Source: Paragonimus westermani
Lineage: Eukaryota > Platyhelminthes > Trematoda > Plagiorchiida > Troglotrematidae
Assembly: GCA_008508345.1 (NCBI GenBank)
Contig: QNGE01000142.1
Location: forward strand, 62,001-126,000
Length of the DNA: 64,000 bases
Direction: 5' to 3'
Each line of letters starts with the position of its first letter. The stretch's first letter is position 1. The notes under the pieces are model-generated. The model made no database searches, was not told the origin of the DNA, and saw only the letters and a program-made list of their open reading frames with translations. This document shows, piece after piece, positions 11,193-23,698 of this stretch. The position numbers and the translations under genes are program-made.

Positions 11193-12343
11193 CTGCGTTG
11201 ATAATAAAATCTATCCTTTTTGATAGCAGCCGTAAAACAGCTGCCTCACATAACACACCCAACACACGCGAGTTCAGTTTGTTCTCTTTGACACTTACTC
11301 CACTATGGATCTTTCAGTGTGATGATACATTTGGTTTTGCTCATTAGGTGTCTTGCATTTATAATATGCTGAGAGACTTCACTGAAACGTGGACGTTAGC
11401 AGTGTTGAAAAGTTCCTCAACAATCAGCTGCCAATTATGTTATGGTATGTTATGTTTTGCAGCCGGGCGAATCAACCTTAATAAAAGTTGCCTTCCCATT
11501 GTAAAATTAGCCTTGTTATAGGAACCTACCCAGTGAGTTGGGTGGATTACGCTGTCTGGTTCCGCGTAGGTAGCTGGCCCAGTTTTCCTGAGACCAGTTT
11601 GATCCAGCGCAACTGTGATATCCAGGTTGTGCATCGTATCGATAGTTTTGAAAGAACGTAATTAGGATAACATGGTGTTTGATCCATTCGCAACATCGTA
11701 TGGTTTTTGGTAAGTTGAAATAATCCAGCTTTTATTGTTGCGTTGAGGAAATACTCAGTGTAAGAACTCTTATTCTGGATGATCAAAATTTCATTGTACC
11801 AGTGTTTGAGTGTAGATTAAATATGGCATTCTGCGCGCGACTATTTCTTAGTTCGTACCGGCTGCTCTGTGGGCAGAAGCTGGTCTATAACTCAGAGTGA
11901 CCAAACGATTGAAGTGTTTCATGAAGTTACCTTCTTGCCAATCGGATTTCGCAAGATCCAGTAGCAGCCGGTCTGGAATATTTCCAGTATTTTGTATCAC
12001 TTTGAATAAAGAACACCGTCTGTTTATTTCAATATATCATTCATGATCACAGCCCTTCCATTATTAAACAGTTTGCCGTCCTGCAAAACTGTCGCCGAGT
12101 TCATCTTGTGGTCGATAAAAATAAACTCCGCCAGAACCAGATAGCCCGAGTGAGGCCATGTTTATGCAAGGGAAAACGAAAATCACGGATAGTCAGCATA
12201 GACATTAAGAAAGGCAAATTCGACGTGAACGACAGTTACATTTGTTTTTATAATTTTGACGAGGTTGAGAGTAAATTCTGTGAGAGTTTCCGACTACAAT
12301 GTTCCGATTTATATTGCGACTCCTTTTTCGTCTATCAAGTGGT
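11193..12343. other. No gene; GC-richer repeat-like patch near 11.48-11.64 kb
   Basis: At 11440-11634 the minus strand is open for 64 codons and the DNA is clearly GC-richer than its flanks, which suggests an old repeat. I cannot name it. 12108-12343 is open on the plus strand and leads into the GIY-YIG relic, but it shares no recognisable sequence with that family. Confidence 0.4.
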
Positions 12344-12568
12344 GTGATTGAAACGGTTTCAAGCGCGATTGTTGCTCACTTGACCGACTCCAATCATTCT
12401 GTCAGTAAGAAAGATGCTTTTCGGATTGTCTACCGAGTGCCAAGGAATCGATCAAAAATGGTGAGATTTCGAATGTTGACCGTTGCCGAAGCCATCAGCA
12501 TTCGATTGCGCAACCCTGACCTCTGCGCTCAGAAAAAGTTCGTGCGGACACTTAACCTCCCCTGGCCC
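12344..12568 (+). pseudogene. Relic of a GIY-YIG retroelement endonuclease, 5'-truncated
   Basis: The stretch from VIETVSSAIVAHLTDSNHS to LRNPDLCAQKKFV and LNLPWP aligns with the minus-strand relic at 17.4-17.6 kb, with about four in ten residues identical by eye over 75 positions. That relic also keeps the front of the domain, VYSFTCS-x-GAGY-x-x-RTTR, whose layout is that of the GIY-YIG nuclease of Penelope-like elements. Here homology starts abruptly at 12344, as in 5'-truncated insertions. No stop lies within the homologous part. The ATG at 12299 is outside the homology and is not a natural start. Confidence 0.6.
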
Positions 12569-15500
12569 ACAATCAGTCAGGCCCATGATTTGGAGCAGTG
12601 ATCACGTAATTGATAACAAACACGTCGTCCTTAACCTTTATTGACCGTTTATCTGACTCACACTAGTCACTGTTTTTCATACTTATTGTGTTGTAATTAG
12701 CCTGATGATCAAACACAGAAAACAAGTCTTGTTCGCTACTCTGTCGTACAGCTAGTTTCCCTGTAGACAAAACAGAAAAACGTTTCACATTTCTCCATTC
12801 TTTTTAACAAGCCTCGTCAAAAATTGTGTTAATTGGGACCTAATTGTTTGCTCGGTTAACGTTAAATCCTATAAGTTGCAAGTCTTTGAGACGCTGCTGT
12901 GTGTTCAACTTGATTAAAGAGTGATTCTCATTGTAACGCAAAAGCAAATCAAGCAACATAGAGATTAACTTTTCCACCAGCATTTGTGTATTTTTTGAGA
13001 ATATGAATGTACAGATACAGACTATGTGTAATTAGATAATTGGCGTACAAAATTCGGAACTCTGCAATCGTTCGCAATCAGGTTTTTTGTCCGAATTGAC
13101 CATACTTACACGAGATATATTGATGGACAGGTTGGAACGTGTTTGCTTGGTCAGGCGTGAGGAAAGAAAACTTGAACTCAACAGTTTAACGATAGACAAA
13201 ACGACACTGAATCATGCGAAACATTGCAGCAAATGCTGAACGTTTCACTTAGGTTAGGTCATTTTCATTTGTTCATCCCCAGTCTCACTATGTCAGAATT
13301 ATTTCACAGTTTGCCAAGAAGAATAACCAAGGTCAGGCAAATTAAAGGTGTCATCAGAGTTAGTTAAATCCATTTCATCGCTTAATGAAGGATCCCCTCG
13401 AAAAATGGGTCTTCACAGTTTTGCTTATCAGGCAACACTGTACTGGTGAAGTTACTACCAAATTTCAGAAGAGGCTTGATAAAAAGTTTTAGAAGCTAAT
13501 GATTTTGAGTGATTATTAAAATTCCAACTGTAATTAATTTCCAGGGCCTTATCGGCTTATTTCTATTTGAAACAGTTCACTTCACTGGTGAGTGAAGCGT
13601 TGCTCCGTGGGTTGGCCAAACTTTTCTTATTTTGTTAAGAAGCCAATTATAGGCACGAGATATTCCGCACAGCATCCCCTGGCCATGTGCATATCCGGTA
13701 TATTGGAGCTCGCTCGGCGGACCTGAGAGAACAGTACACGCTGTCTTGTATTTGATGATGTCAATCTAAGTAGACAGACTCCACCACCTCATGACAGTCC
13801 GTGCTTATTTCTTAACACCACATTAAAAGAATACAAAGACCGTCCCTGTAACCACTTGAGAGTCTGTGAGGCGAATCTTCAGACACCACTGATCAGTCTG
13901 AAACGAAAATTGTATCCGTACATTCGCGACGTACGTTCTGATATCTCTGGAACAATTTGTCGTTGAAAATATAATGTTCCAATGACTTCCCTCTTAGTGT
14001 GACTGGTTGTACATATCTGCAAGCAGAAACTGAGTAATAACGGACCACTATCTCTCGGCTAGTATAGACTGTGTAAGAGAAACAGTGACAGGTACATACT
14101 CCGTAATAAAGTATATTTTCAGGAACTATCTTAGGAAGTTTCGTTTCCGTACCCTAGAATGTGAAGTCTTTGCCAATAACTGCAACGAATAACCCCTTGG
14201 AGGTGAACGCAAGCCGCTGTAAATTAAGTTCAATTCGGTGTGCACATTCCAAACCCTTTGTACGTTCGTTCCCACGGTTTTCTGCCATTTACAAGAAAAA
14301 TTCTCTGGTTGATCGGCTAAATGAGACATGACTTTGCAAGGATGATAACGATACTGTTCTTTTGGCATTTGTTCGTAACATATCAATACAATTGACCAAC
14401 CGGAAAGGTCTACAGGTATACAGCACCATGCACTCGTGAGACTCAAACCCGCTTGTAGCATCCTATTCGCTTTGTCAGTGCAATGAAAAATTTTCGTTTA
14501 ATTCATGGGCAGCCAAGTGTAGTATCCCTTCCACAACGGAAGCCATGAGAATTCACCTAAGTAACTTAGGACTTTTTACCAGAAATTATTGTGTTAGAAT
14601 CTTGGAATTGCCTAACAAACTCCAACTCCGCTGGCCTGTCAGGTTACATTCTTCACCGGGCGCCCCAATTACGAGATGACATTTGTCTGACTGATTACAT
14701 TAACACGCCGGCAATCTGTAAACCACATTTTTGATATCCTAATAGAATCGCAAGATAAATGTGATGCATTCAGCCTAGTAATAAATAAATAAAACCGGGC
14801 TTACTGGATACATTTTTTAAACAACATCAACTAGATACCTTCAAGGAAAAAGAATGTTTTTACAAAAGATGTTCCGTGCTTAGAAGGGAAGAAATGGTGT
14901 ATATCCCAGTTATTGTACATAGACATGATTTGCCGGTTGGGTGTACATGTGCTTTTTCAAAGAGGTAGCATATGTGTAATTGTCAAATTATACAACGAAC
15001 ACTAAGCAATTCATACCTAACCTTCTTGCAACAGGAAGAGGATGGCCGTTTAGTTTCGAAGTTAGAAATCATTTCTAATATACACACTTTTGGTAGCCGT
15101 CATTTTATCATCATCAGTAAGCATTAATTGCAGGGTGATTCAACCACTATATTGTAAACTAAGTTAAATCTTGTGTACGTAAACGTGCTTTGGTGCTATC
15201 GATAACATAACGTAATCTTTCGAAAGCTGACTGATGAGTAGGAAATCCAGAAGCCCCACCTCCCAAAACAAGTTAAGAATTTACCACAGATTTACTGCAA
15301 TCTCACAAAATGAGAAATTTTTACAAGGAATTCGGTTATTTGTGTTCATGGTAGATGTGTTTGCAACAAATATCAAATGGGCCGCGCCGAATTGAACATA
15401 CAATAAACAGCAGACCGTCGGTCAGTGCTAGGATTCAAATTCCAAGCCAGCGAGCACATGTCCCTGGACGGTGAATAAATGTGAGGTAAATACGTATAAA

Positions 15501-16709
15501 CTAGTCGATAGAAGACAAAGGGGGTGGATTGTTCGTAAAAGCAAGCCGGCAGTCACATGTAGGATGGCGTTTTGTCCTCCAAGTTAGTTACTTGAAGAAA
15601 ACTGAGCAATGTCTTGATTTATCAGATCACCAAGGTATATGACGACCATAAACCGTCAGTGAATACTGTGTTATAACCAAGAAATTTCATAAGAGGTGAG
15701 TTGACAACCATTACGTCAAATAAAGAGAAAAGCATGTGATTACAATAAAGCACAAACTGGGCCCGAAGCTTCATCAGAGTAATCTATCGTATCACTTATT
15801 ACTTTAAATAGGATGGTCAGAACTTTCATACTTGTAAGTTTACTGACCCGCCACCATGCTTACCGTTCGTGACATTTTGAACACACTTTGGATCAAACCC
15901 GGTCCACCGTTAGTTAATCTATTTGCAAAAACCATATTGTCTACGTTTGACACTCCCAAGCTATGCTTACACAGCCTAGGATTTCGTGATCCAACTCATT
16001 GTCGGCTACCGAATAAGCATTTCTTGTAGATTTATCAGTTAAACCTAACTAATACTTTTACACTTGACCTTGCCTGCCGTTGAGCTAAATTCCCCTGGAT
16101 ACTGATAAGGTACTGAAAAAACTTTCCCACCGTGTCCTCGTTCATCATACAAACGGTAGTTTTACATCTCGTGTAAAAATTAACAACAATGCGCTATAAT
16201 TCTCAAAAAATATCGCGAGTAGGCAAAACAGAACGTCTTTGGTTGTTTGTATCTTCTGTGAAAATTGGTCTGGTTCCAGGGGGTATACGATTCCTGAAAA
16301 ACTAGCAAATATGCACTCGATATAAGTAACTAGACTTTCAAAATGATCACCAGCAAGTTGTGAGAAGAACCGATTTCAGCTTTTGAGTAATATTGATTGC
16401 CAGCGCAACATATTTTAGGAAAAATTCGACAGTACACGAACGTTTCGTTAGCATCTCATCTGTTGTTACAGTAAAATTAGTACACTCGATAGATAGCAAG
16501 CAGAAATGATAGAAATAAAGTAGATGGAGGACGTGACAAACGAGTTCAAAGTGACTGAGATGTGACTATTTTCTGGAGCTCATAAGACTGTCACACCTGA
16601 CAAACCTGAAAGTGAAGAACACCTTCTCCGTAGTACGCTGATTGACAAACACGCAAAACCAGCAAGCACAAAAACTACTGTGACGACAGTTCGATCAAAA
16701 AATGCTTAC
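12569..16709. other. AT-rich DNA, nothing assignable
   Basis: No supported gene. The longest open stretch, 14126-14461 minus (111 codons), has no acceptor, donor or motif, and its length is expected by chance. At 13.65-13.75 kb there is a short GC-richer patch that may be an old repeat. A 58-codon ORF at 15856-16029 (+) has a strong vertebrate-type start context but no other support. Confidence 0.45.
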
Positions 16710-17059
16710 CCTTGTTTGCCAATCAGAAAAGAGAGCAATTTGGTTTTGCACAGCCGAAGACTTACAGCCGCATGCAGAGAAATGTAAAACGTCATGAAGG
16801 TCATGTTCACCGAGGCAACTACGTAGCTACCGAACTCAGCGGTAGAGGACCTGGTCGCTTCGACCGCCCAGGCAAATATAATGTGTGATTCCAACTGAAC
16901 TTGTGGATGCATGTGCGTTGGCTGTACCTGGGGCAACTGGGGACGCACCCCACTGGATATAATCCCAAATGGTTGTGTACCGTCGGAAGTGGCACCGCTT
17001 AAAGAGCAATCACGAATCACTTGAACGAGACGGGCCACAGGTATGCGGTGCCGGTGCAT
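16710..17059 (-). CDS. Candidate first coding exon, with a possible membrane segment
   Basis: Minus strand: ATG at 17059, preceded directly by an in-frame TGA, opens a frame of 116 codons that meets a strong donor (CAAGG|GTAAGC) at 16709. The exon would end two bases into a codon. GC content is markedly higher than the flanks. The first half is rich in Gln/Pro (SGVRPQLPQVQPTHMHPQVQ). The second half has a hydrophobic stretch (YVVASVNMTFMTFYISL) followed by a basic SLRLCKTKLL. I cannot name the family. An internal acceptor (CCCCAGTTGCCCCAG) is an alternative upstream boundary. Confidence 0.42.
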
Positions 17060-17366
17060 TCATATCATATACCAACCCAGGACGAAGCAAGGTCTACAGT
17101 TCGTTGAAGCTGTTGCTACTGGTCAAGCGAAAATGATGCTCTGAACCAAAAAATATATTCCTCAATTAAGAAGTCAAAGTGTTTTGACGAACAGTCGGTT
17201 CTGGGTTATTCATTATCGGGAGGATTACATGAGATTTCATACCATCGTGGTTGTCAAGCAAGAAAAAATCAACAGCAATTGGTCACGTAAATATGTCAAA
17301 CGGTTGTAAATTAAAGGGAAATTAGGTGATAAAATTGACCTCCGGAGTTGTCAAGTAGGCAGCGGG

Positions 17367-17823
17367 AGGCCATGGTAACCGTAGGGCCTGAACTGACTTT
17401 TGAGCGCACAACTGTGGATTACGCAACCAAATTTTGATCGTTTCCGCGGCGACCAGAATACGAAATTTGATTCCTTTGGATTGACGGCTGAGCAGGCAGT
17501 AAATAGGCTGGAGGACCATTTCCGGAGAGAACTGGTGCTCTGAGTCTACAAAGTGCACCAGAATCGCACTCGAAATTGTCTTCACCCCGCCATTATCTAG
17601 CCGTGTGGGATGGTGCTCACGGATCATCTGAGAACGGCACCTGGTTGTGCGATTGAAGTAACCTGCTCCTTTGGAGCAGGTGAACGAGTAAACACAAAAT
17701 GAAGTCACATTTATGCAACGTATCTTCCAGCTGTACGTAGACTACCGGGTTGGATCTGAATGTGATTCGCAGTTGTGCCGCTCTATGGAGCTTTTTCATC
17801 GCGTTACTTGTTCTACGAGTCAC
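17367..17823 (-). pseudogene. Relic of a GIY-YIG retroelement endonuclease with a frameshift
   Basis: Minus strand. One frame (from 17823) carries LHRAAQLRITFRSNPVVYVQ, and a second frame (from about 17708) continues with CVYSFTCSKGAGYFNRTTR, the RSQMIREHHP helix, ISSAI..HF.DS.H, LRNPQLCAQK and LRLPWP. The two frames join by a shift near 17700-17710. The motif layout is that of the GIY-YIG nuclease of Penelope-like elements; in this family the pattern is F-T-C-x-C-G-A-G-Y, and a usual Cys is replaced here by Lys. It is the same family as the relic at 12.34-12.57 kb but in the opposite orientation. Homology may start as far up as about 17860. Confidence 0.65.
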
Positions 17824-18259
17824 CAGTTCAGATGACGCCTCGCCTTTTTAGTCTAGCGTTATGAAAACTAAATTCTTTTCTGCAGATGGGAGCTTAACTG
17901 TGAATCAATTTGTTTTCCTCTGATGATGTTTTTCTAATCACGGAAAATCCCCATGGCTCCTAAGTTTTTCCTTGTTTTTCCACCACGTATCCATCTAAAG
18001 AATTTTTTCATCCCAGTTGAAAAACGCCTGTTGTTAACGTTTTCCCACTCCTCATTTAACCACACATGACCACGTGAACTTGTAACAAAACTATCCTTAT
18101 AAGCTTTAAGTTGCGTCCTCTGAAAGCCGGCTGACGAGTCTCTGACCTAGCTTACCACTCAAGCAATCGTCGGCATTAATGTCATACCTGCCGACCACTT
18201 ACTGATTTTACAAAGTTTGCCAAAGCAACAGGTGGTATGCAAACTAATCGTCCTTGCAG

Positions 18260-18335
18260 AAGCCACCTTAGGATATACGTTTGATTTTTTCACGTTCGTT
18301 TCGGGGACAACCAGCTTCAGTGTGCCTTTAATCAG
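18260..18335 (+). CDS. Weak candidate internal exon, hydrophobic
   Basis: The acceptor AATCGTCCTTGCAG ends at 18259 and the donor ATCAG|GTGGGA follows 18335. The 76 bases between are open in a frame that takes one base from the previous exon and leaves two. The product, ATLGYTFDFFTFVSGTTSFS..., could be part of a membrane helix. The donor is weak and the exon is short. Confidence 0.2.
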
Positions 18336-19517
18336 GTGGGATAGTCTCAAGTTTTTGTGTTATATATGTGTGTTCATTTTGACTCAACATGTTGTTTTGT
18401 CAGATTTTCGGGAGATTGAGTTCAACAAAATAACTGATAATAATAACTTCACTTATTTTGAATCAGACTGAGTCTAGATGTGGCTTGTGGGACTTAATCA
18501 ATAAGCAACTGTTGCAGAAGCACTGTGGTGTATCAGGGATCAGTCAAATGTATTTAGGTTTCAAAATTTTTTAGATAAACCGAAAGTCGAACCAAGATAT
18601 ACGAATCGTGATTTCTATTTATTCTTATCTTATTTCGGTCTGTGTGTTTTCACTCTGCTTCAGTGACTTTGAGACAAACTTCAAATGTCTTCCTTACCTC
18701 TTAGTAGTTCTTTCAAATGTGACATGATCCCACAGTTATGATGTTGATTATCGTGTTTTGAAATTCTAAACAAGCACGCACTATATTTGGATCCTTATGG
18801 TATCCGTGATCTGACTATCTTTCTAACATAACTGTTTAGCAGGAGCATAACACGAGACCACGTTCTTCAAATATTCAGCTGTCGAATTAATATTGATTAT
18901 TAAGCTATTCAAGGACAGTTGCTACAAATTTATAACTCTCTACACCTATTCATATTCAACGAATATATGTGTTCATTTTCACTTGGGTTAAAGTAGACGC
19001 CCAGAACTCGAGTTTAAGAATAAGCGTTTTATTTGTTTCGAATTGATCTTCTCCCGGGCAGTTTTGCATTTTTCAAACACTTCTTAGCAACGATGAGATG
19101 TACAGGACAGCACGGATATAAATGGAGGAAATATCAAACCCTTTGAACCCTGATAAGATAACAAGATAATTCACGCATAATACTTCTGAAGCCATTCAAC
19201 TGATATATGCAGTGTGTTCGTTATTAATCTCGGAAGTTAATTCTGAGTAGCAACGTACATTGTGTTTGAAACAAGTCATGGTTGACTTTCGACGATAAAT
19301 TAAGGTTATTTTTCTGACACAGTAACTTGGGCAAACTGCTGTATCTAGTTTTCTAGACGAGACCTATGTTAAGATATTTTATAAGTCGATGAAAAAGAGC
19401 GTATTATGACATACACAGAAATGACATGAAGAAAGTTAAAGATGGATGAGTTCTGTTCATCAGAAATGACTTCTTACATTTGGAATAGGAACACGTAGGA
19501 CCATTCAACTTACTCAC
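18336..19517. other. No gene seen
   Basis: AT-rich sequence. Apart from the weak exon at 18260-18335, the wider region 17824-19517 holds nothing I can support. At 17886 a good acceptor (CTTTTCTGCAG) is followed by only 12 codons before a stop. Confidence 0.5.
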
Positions 19518-19639
19518 TTGAGGTCTTCGAAGATATTCATTTTTCGAAGTAAAAACGAGAAGGAACCGCAGATTTCGATTGCAGCGTACGCGATCGCAAG
19601 AATCTTGGTCCATAACTAATTTTTCACACATCTTCAGTT
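19518..19639 (-). CDS. Candidate internal coding exon, function unknown
   Basis: Minus strand: acceptor GGTTTTTGTTTCTAG ends at 19640 and donor CTCAA|GTGAGT follows 19518. The exon takes one base from its predecessor and ends in phase 0. It encodes about 40 residues beginning LKMCEKLVMDQDSCDRVRC and ending SKNEYLRRPQ. Both splice signals are good and the product is charged and mixed, as in ordinary proteins. Nothing identifies the family. Confidence 0.35.
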
Positions 19640-20386
19640 CTAGAAACAAAAACCAGTGCCAACTGGAAAATGAATAGAACGCAACTGAACATTTTAATTG
19701 CTGCACTGATTGTCATTCATTCACCGCAATTTGACATCGAATGAATGACACCAAAATGATTCTCTTATTCTGACGATAGGAAATGTGCATTCCATTGACA
19801 ACTGGGCTTCTGGCAGTTTCTGTGTGCGAGCAACGCAATTTTACACTTCGCATATTCCAAGCATTCCAAGTATTAATGTGTTGCAAGAAATTGGTTACTG
19901 ACAAAGTTGTGTAATTATTGTCTGGTGCTGATATACAAAGTAGTGTTAAATTACCGAGGATATTTGTCCGAGTATCTTATCCGGAATCTTGAGGAAGTCT
20001 AGTGGCTAATAAATCATAACTTCCTGTTCACTTTTGCCTGTGTTCTACTCTATTTTGACCTTTTCATTGAACATATAATCTTGTTCCCCATAGACTGATC
20101 AGTTGTTAATGAGGCTGCTTTGTGTCTCAGTGATCCAGGAAGTTTCCTGCACAATATTACGTTAGAATACTTGGTTGGGTGAACACTCCTCGCGGTAAGA
20201 TCTTTATACCGTCACTTTACCAACTCATACTTCTTGTAAGACTTGAAGCAAGTTCCACTCCGCCGGCGTTTGTTACACAAGTAACTGAACACATATTTCT
20301 GAAAGATGGGTATCATTTTTGTAACACCAGCTTTTTCTATACCCATATCGAAGAATTCCGAAGTGGAATATCACGTTTTGTTTCAG
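19640..20386. other. No gene seen
   Basis: A good acceptor (TTGTGTCTCAG) ends near 20139 and a donor-like CTCGCG|GTAAGA lies near 20193, but all three frames between them hit stops. The stretch closes with the acceptor at 20386. Confidence 0.45.
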
Positions 20387-20512
20387 CACAGACCCACTTT
20401 TCTCCGAGCAGTGAGACTTCTTTTGGACCAAAACCTTCTAGACTCCCCAAATGACGTGCTTGACAGTATTTTCAAATTTCTGGAATCTTCGTTCATAACC
20501 CTGATATTCTGA
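20387..20512 (+). CDS. Candidate terminal coding exon, helical
   Basis: A strong acceptor (CACGTTTTGTTTCAG) ends at 20386. The segment begins in phase 0 and encodes 41 residues to a TGA: HRPTFLRAVRLLLDQNLL, then DSPNDVLDSIFKFLESSF and a hydrophobic end. Leu/Phe spacing suggests two amphipathic helices, as in helical-repeat proteins, but that is only a pattern. No AATAAA is evident just downstream. A possible donor (GCA|GTGAGA) inside would make it an internal exon with a different frame use. Confidence 0.4.
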   Translation, partial: HRPTFLRAVRLLLDQNLLDSPNDVLDSIFKFLESSFITLIF

Positions 20513-23482
20513 CCTACAGCAAATTGGCGACCAAACCTTCCCAATCCTCAAAACTTCCGGTTTCAACCTCGCAACATGACCTATTTAAAACAAGTTCTGA
20601 AATAGGCGTAGTCACACGAGGTTTCATCGTCAGAAATTTGATCTCCGTCAGCATAATTCTGGAGGAAATCTTCAGGTTCTAAAGTTGACGGGTTGATGAC
20701 TTTTTAACCAACTAATATTTAAGGAAGCTACTTGACTTGACCATCTCGTAACAACGCTCGAAGCGGTATATTTTTTTCGCTGCTGTTTCCATATTCCAGT
20801 TTTTTCCATATTAAGAGTTTTCCAGTATTTTTCGGTATATTAGGTCCTAGCGTAATTTGTTTACCGAATGCAAAAGTTCATTTCCGTTGATTTAATAACC
20901 GCCCGGTCACCAGAGGCTTGGATTGCCGTTGCTGGATACTTGACATAATTCAACATTATCGTCAGCGCAAGAAAACAAAAATCGAATTTTCGAGTGCTGG
21001 TGAATGGATGATGAATAATTTATGGTTTGCCGGCCAAATAGACATCATCGGATCACAATCTGGGGCAGCGTTTGTTTCCATTTATCACCCTCATGCCAAA
21101 TTACTAAGACTTTGATAATAAACGGCTCAAGGCTATGATTTCCGGGCGGCACGAAGTAGATATATGCCATTGGGAACAGACCGAGCAAATTATTCGTTGA
21201 GGTCATAACAAGACATTTTTTTCCCATCAATTCTTGTGCTAGTAGAAAAATACTCGTTGCAAATGTATTTCCCGCCAAAATTAATGATTTACGAAGGGAT
21301 CAAGATGAAAAACGTTCTTTAATCGATTAAGCGAATTATTTTCACGTGCAAACGCTAAATATACAAGTTGCTGATCGCATTTTTTAGTAGAGATATTCAA
21401 ATTGAAATCCTTGATAATTTTTGCGTTTTCGATATTCCCGTGTTTGCCTATGACAACATTGTTATTCTTCTTTTTCCTGTTGCCGCTGGTTGTTTGATTT
21501 TGATTTTTGCCGATATCTGCGTCCAGTGTTCACTTGACTAAAAAGAGTCACTCAAGATGCTACTTCCCATTCGATTCAAAGAACTGTAACACCACAAAAA
21601 TTGTTTCACTAGAAGATCATGTTTACAAGGTGACAGCAGTGCATGTTTCAATATGAATTTATGCTGCATCTTCTCTCATTCTCGACCGACCCACAGTGCA
21701 ACTCAAGTAGAAGGAGGACCAGGTAATTTTCTTTGGTGAATGTATGGTGGGATTTAAAATATCACACTCCTTGCAAGATCACACATAAAAGCCAAGGATT
21801 TTTGAATCAACTTTGTAAAAGGTTCCGCAAAGAAGCACAGAAACGAACGAATAACAAGTCGGGAAGCTTAAGGGTGTCAAACTTTACGTTAGACTTATGG
21901 ATCACTCCAAAAAACAGGAGGAATCAGGTTCTACATCTCGTCGCTTACACGCCGCAGGAGATGTTGAGTTGCTTAAACAATGAGGTTGACATATGTATAA
22001 TTATGCCGAGGAAACATCAAGATTAAGTAACATACAGTCGCGATTTGAAAAAATTAAGTGATGGAAAATAGTAGTATTGGTACTTTGCAACTTTTCTTTG
22101 CTAACAAAATCCAGAGTGAACAGTACTTTAGAACAAGAAACAACATGAATTTTCACGATTCTAAAATTTGGAGAATGGTTAAAAATTTTCAGAACGTGCC
22201 TTACCCCGTGACAAAAATGCATATCTGTTGATGAAATATAACACAGCTCAAACAAAACGTATTGATTACTACTAAGCAGAATAAGGGGTTCTATGCCAAA
22301 CGTGCATACTTGAGCAGCGTTATGCGATGGAACTCACGATCACAAACTATTTTCAAGTGCTGTTAAGCAAATTTTAGAAACATTTGGTCCTGAGTGTTTA
22401 TGTATGACAAATGTTATGTTAAGCCCCGCTGTCGGATTCTGTCGCATCCATTCAGAAAGCCTTGTTTTGTGCTAAATTTTCTAATTTGTCTAAACGAACG
22501 AAGGCTGCTACAACTCACTCAAGAAGGTTTGCTTCAGATAACCAGACGGCACCCAAGTTTGATATTAGACACAGTTTTTCAATTGTCATGTTGCACTCTC
22601 TACCTTAAATGGGGTCTGAAGATTTTAATGTCGCTTTTGTACAAAGCAATCATTACCGCACACCCGGTCCGCAATCAAAGCTTGAGCCATAACACAAGTC
22701 GACTACTGTCACCGAAGTTTATTCTGTCACGATCAAATTAACACTTTCTGGTGTTTTATCGTCGTCTGCTGTAGGTGGTACTTCAGTTGCTCGAACAACT
22801 TAAAAGTAGACACCGCAGTTGTAAATGTAAAATAATTGTGAACATTTGAATCGTGATCCCAGAAATCATACCCCATCACACTTCAGTTGGCAAAATGTGT
22901 GACGTTTTAGTAATGTTTCGCGGACTAGTGATTGAACAATGCAACGTTGACGTGTGACCAGAAGAGCAACTTTTGTCTGACGTAATCGGACAAAACATAG
23001 TAGGATGAAAACGGTTAAGAACGAACGGCTCTAATCTTCATCATGTTATGCTGTGTTAACTGTTAATAACGCTTTCTGAAGTGTAGCAGGTTTGAAGGTG
23101 AACAGTTCTTCCGGCATTTACAGTCCATTTAATGGATCTGACCATTTACCATCCCAAGAATGTGGTCGACATATCTTCAATTAAACCCTGTCTAGTTTCC
23201 TGTTATCCTCATTAGTGGGGTGTTTATACAGTACAAGACGCTCACCGCGACTCTAACAAACTACTTCGGTTTGAAAATCGAAGCTGACTTTGAACGCGAA
23301 CCACAAATGTGGGCTTTTCAGCTCGCTTTCTAGGACTTCTGTTACGTATGTTGTAGAATGATGCAGAATAGCAAAAAGTGTTTGGTGTTACCCATCACGT
23401 GTCCAAAAACCCCATCTTTGAAATTGGGTGTCTGTGTGTAGCTGTGTGTAGCGGTGTATCCACAACAAACGCTAATTTTCAG
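20513..23482. other. AT-rich DNA with no firm gene
   Basis: Two stretches were considered. 21045-21278 (minus) encodes a mixed hydrophobic segment (LLGLFPMAYIYFVPPGNHSL) without a clear donor. 21733-22026 (plus) is a 97-codon frame without splice sites. A donor CCAG|GTAATT at about 21724 follows a short frame from an ATG near 21642. None reaches the level of a call. Confidence 0.4.
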
Positions 23483-23698
23483 GTTGCGAAGAATAACAAA
23501 GTTGCTCAGATTTATTGTACCGAGACTGTGTATAGCTTGTGTACATTATATCGGGCATTTCCGGCAAACCCTTCTAACGTGCTTTTTTCTACACGGCTGA
23601 TGTACATATCGATGAGCCAACAATTAATCACTTGCCAGCACTGCTTATTATTGCGAATCAGGGACTTAGTTACCACAGTTTATACGATCCTCAAATAG
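23483..23698 (+). CDS. Candidate terminal coding exon, function unknown
   Basis: The acceptor AACGCTAATTTTCAG ends at 23482. A phase-0 segment of 71 codons runs to TAG: VAKNNKVAQIYCTETVYSLC at the start, a cysteine-rich centre (TCQHCLLLRIRD) and TVYTILK at the end. It could be a small helical domain. There is no poly(A) signal close by and no matching upstream exon, so only the acceptor and the open frame support it. Confidence 0.28.
   Translation, partial: VAKNNKVAQIYCTETVYSLCTLYRAFPANPSNVLFSTRLMYISMSQQLITCQHCLLLRIRDLVTTVYTILK

Noticed and set aside
14126..14461. 111-codon minus-strand open frame
   Set aside because: No acceptor, donor or motif; several frames of this length are expected by chance in 64 kb.
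15856..16029. 58-codon ORF behind a GCCACC-ATG start context
   Set aside because: The start context is a vertebrate preference, the length is expected by chance, and there is no splice or poly(A) support.
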